From the NCBI RefSeq assembly GCF_001509835.1, contig NZ_JXTJ01000003.1, forward strand, positions 124,001 through 188,000: DNA of 64,000 nucleotides, given 5' to 3'. Below the pieces are notes generated by a model. The model searched no databases. It had not been told where the DNA came from and saw only the letters and a list, made by a program, of their open reading frames with translations. The translations under genes were made by a program, and so were the position numbers. Positions 62,968 to 64,000 of the stretch are shown piece by piece (within the stretch, counting starts at the first letter, position 1; each line of letters opens with the position of its first letter). The DNA comes from Allobosea sp. WAO. Its GTDB lineage: Bacteria > Pseudomonadota > Alphaproteobacteria > Rhizobiales > Beijerinckiaceae.

Positions 62968-63604
62968 GCCGGCAGATGAAGCGCGGCCGGGGACGCTCGG
63001 CCTGCTGCTGGCGGGCGGGCTCGCCCGTCGCATGGGCGGCGGCGACAAGCCGCTGCGCACCATCGCCGGTCGCACCATCCTCGCCCATGTGATCGAGCGC
63101 CTGGCGCCGCAATGCGACGGGCTGCTGATCAACGCCAATGGCGACCCGGCGCGCTTTGCCGATTACAGCTTGCCGGTCGCCGGCGACAGCGTGCCGGATT
63201 TCGCCGGGCCGCTCGCCGGCATCCTCGCCGGCCTCGACTGGCTGGCGGAGAACCGTCCGGGCGTCGATTGGATGGTCAGCGTCGCCGCCGACACGCCTTT
63301 CATCCCGCGCGATCTCGTCGCGCGCCTGCACGCCGTGCGCCTTGCCGCGGGGGTGCCGCTCGCTTGTGCCGCTTCGGGCGGCTGGACTCATCCGGTGATC
63401 GGGCTCTGGCCGGTCTCGCTGCGCGCTAAGTTGCGCCATGCGCTGACCGTCGAGGATGAGCGCAAGATCGACCGCTGGACCGCCCGCCACGGCATCGCCA
63501 GTGCCGAATGGGCGACCGAGCCGGTCGACCCGTTCTTCAATGCCAACCGCCCGGAGGACCTCGCCGAGGCGGAGCGACTTCATGTCCTGCTGGGCGCGGC
63601 TTGA
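62960..63604 (+). CDS. mobA: Molybdenum cofactor guanylyltransferase
   Basis: A 214-residue enzyme that attaches GMP to molybdopterin to make the bis-MGD cofactor used by formate dehydrogenases and relatives. The N-terminal [18 protein letters not shown] is the GTP-binding motif, [11 protein letters not shown] holds the metal-binding Asp, and [10 protein letters not shown] is the usual end. ATG 62960 overlaps the fdhD stop and has GGAG upstream. With fdhD and DUF2478 it forms a small molybdoenzyme maturation operon; no formate dehydrogenase is in the window. Confidence 0.94.
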   Translation: MTEPADEARPGTLGLLLAGGLARRMGGGDKPLRTIAGRTILAHVIERLAPQCDGLLINANGDPARFADYSLPVAGDSVPDFAGPLAGILAGLDWLAENRPGVDWMVSVAADTPFIPRDLVARLHAVRLAAGVPLACAASGGWTHPVIGLWPVSLRAKLRHALTVEDERKIDRWTARHGIASAEWATEPVDPFFNANRPEDLAEAERLHVLLGAA

Positions 63605-63675
63605 TCGCCTCCGACGGAGTGACTAGCTTCCTGCAATAAGCTCTGCCTATCGGCATGCTATTTGGGGGAAACAGC

Positions 63676-63798
63676 ATGAAGTCCTTCGTTATCGCCGTCA
63701 TTTTCGCCGTCACGGCCGCCTATGCGGCCAGCCTCGTGCTCGCCAATTTCCAGCGCCCCGTCGAGGTGGCCTTCGCGACCAGCGGCGTCAGGCTCTGA
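63676..63798 (+). CDS. Small single-pass membrane protein, 40 residues
   Basis: A short frame with GGGGGAA nine bases before its ATG. MKSFVIAVIFAVTAAYAASLVLA is one hydrophobic helix or uncleaved signal; the tail FQRPVEVAFATSGVRL is short and basic-ended. I recall similar tiny proteins with a Phe-Gln-x-Pro-Val motif in other Hyphomicrobiales. Function unknown. Its end overlaps the end of the convergent gene by 11 bases. Confidence 0.7.
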   Translation: MKSFVIAVIFAVTAAYAASLVLANFQRPVEVAFATSGVRL

Positions 63799-64000
63799 GG
63801 CCGCAGCGGCCCTCCAGCAGGGCCTTCAACCTGGCAAGATCATGCGCGACCCAGGCCGCGTCGCGCTCATACTCTTCATCCGTCACGCCACCGCGCCGAT
63901 AGAGCGTGAACACCAGTTCGCAGCCCTCGCCATTGGCGAGGAGGCGCATCGGGTTGTGCATCGGCGCGCCATTGTCGGGGATGACGCTGTGGTCGAGCAC
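63788..64000 (-). CDS. SRPBCC-like protein (3' part only)
   Basis: The last 70 residues of a protein that enters from beyond the right edge. DHSVIPDNGAPMHNPMRLL, ELVFTLYRRGGVTDEEYERD and a final helix LARLKALLEGR match the last strands and helix of SRPBCC (polyketide-cyclase-like) proteins, small ligand-binding folds without a fixed activity. The assignment rests on a short fragment. Confidence 0.6.
   Translation of the reverse strand: MLDHSVIPDNGAPMHNPMRLLANGEGCELVFTLYRRGGVTDEEYERDAAWVAHDLARLKALLEGRCGLRA

Overview
The window is a GC-rich, densely coding stretch of a chromosome that looks like an alphaproteobacterium of the order Hyphomicrobiales. Bosea or a close relative is my guess from gene content and from the families of intergenic palindromic repeats; no rRNA or marker gene is present to fix it. 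I see no transposase, phage gene, tRNA or CRISPR array. Almost everything is accounted for by about 60 genes, many in tightly overlapping operons (ATGA or GTGA junctions).

Layout. 1-2 kb: end of an EAL c-di-GMP phosphodiesterase, an acetylpolyamine-amidohydrolase-like deacetylase, msrA. 2.1-7 kb: a thiamine-diphosphate enzyme divergent from a NitT/TauT-type ABC operon that carries a MUG-family DNA glycosylase between its binding protein and permease genes. 7-10.7 kb: a cyclopropane fatty acid synthase with a structured leader, then two divergent citrate-synthase-family genes, one with an N-terminal helix-turn-helix. 10.7-19.1 kb: the complete histidine utilisation locus (hutD-hutU-hutG-hutH-hutI leftward, hutF-hutC rightward) with two HutC-type operators between the arms. 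19.1-24.6 kb: small envelope proteins, a PRC-barrel protein, a transglutaminase-like protein, a lipid kinase, a PAP2 phosphatase and a MASE1-GGDEF diguanylate cyclase. 24.8-34 kb: an aldehyde dehydrogenase, then a leftward operon of a transglutaminase/DUF2126 protein, a circularly permuted ATP-grasp/alpha-E fusion, a second transglutaminase and a HAD phosphatase. 34.2-39.5 kb: a five-gene peptide ABC transporter. 39.9-42.9 kb: zwf-pgl-eda (Entner-Doudoroff branch). 43-50 kb: DUF2239 and GIY-YIG genes around a palindrome, an FAD oxidoreductase and an M20 amidohydrolase, a manganese-cupin close to bacterial hydroxynitrile lyases, a Gly/Tyr-rich secreted protein, a threonine dehydratase and an ArgE-like deacetylase. 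50.4-59.9 kb: two tandem peptide ABC modules (SBP-permease-permease) with only one ATPase pair at the end. 60-64 kb: an O-antigen-ligase-like membrane protein, then DUF2478-fdhD-mobA (molybdoenzyme maturation), a 40-residue membrane protein and a partial SRPBCC-like gene.

Taken together the region is specialised for scavenging nitrogenous organic matter: histidine breakdown, peptide and N-acyl-amino-acid uptake and hydrolysis, and amino acid deamination, feeding central carbon metabolism. The most unusual parts are the ATP-grasp/alpha-E/transglutaminase operon (a presumed amide-bond-forming system of unknown product), the HTH-citrate synthase fusion facing its paralogue, the DNA glycosylase and FdhD with altered active-site motifs, and an intergenic repeat family of which one copy sits inside another repeat.
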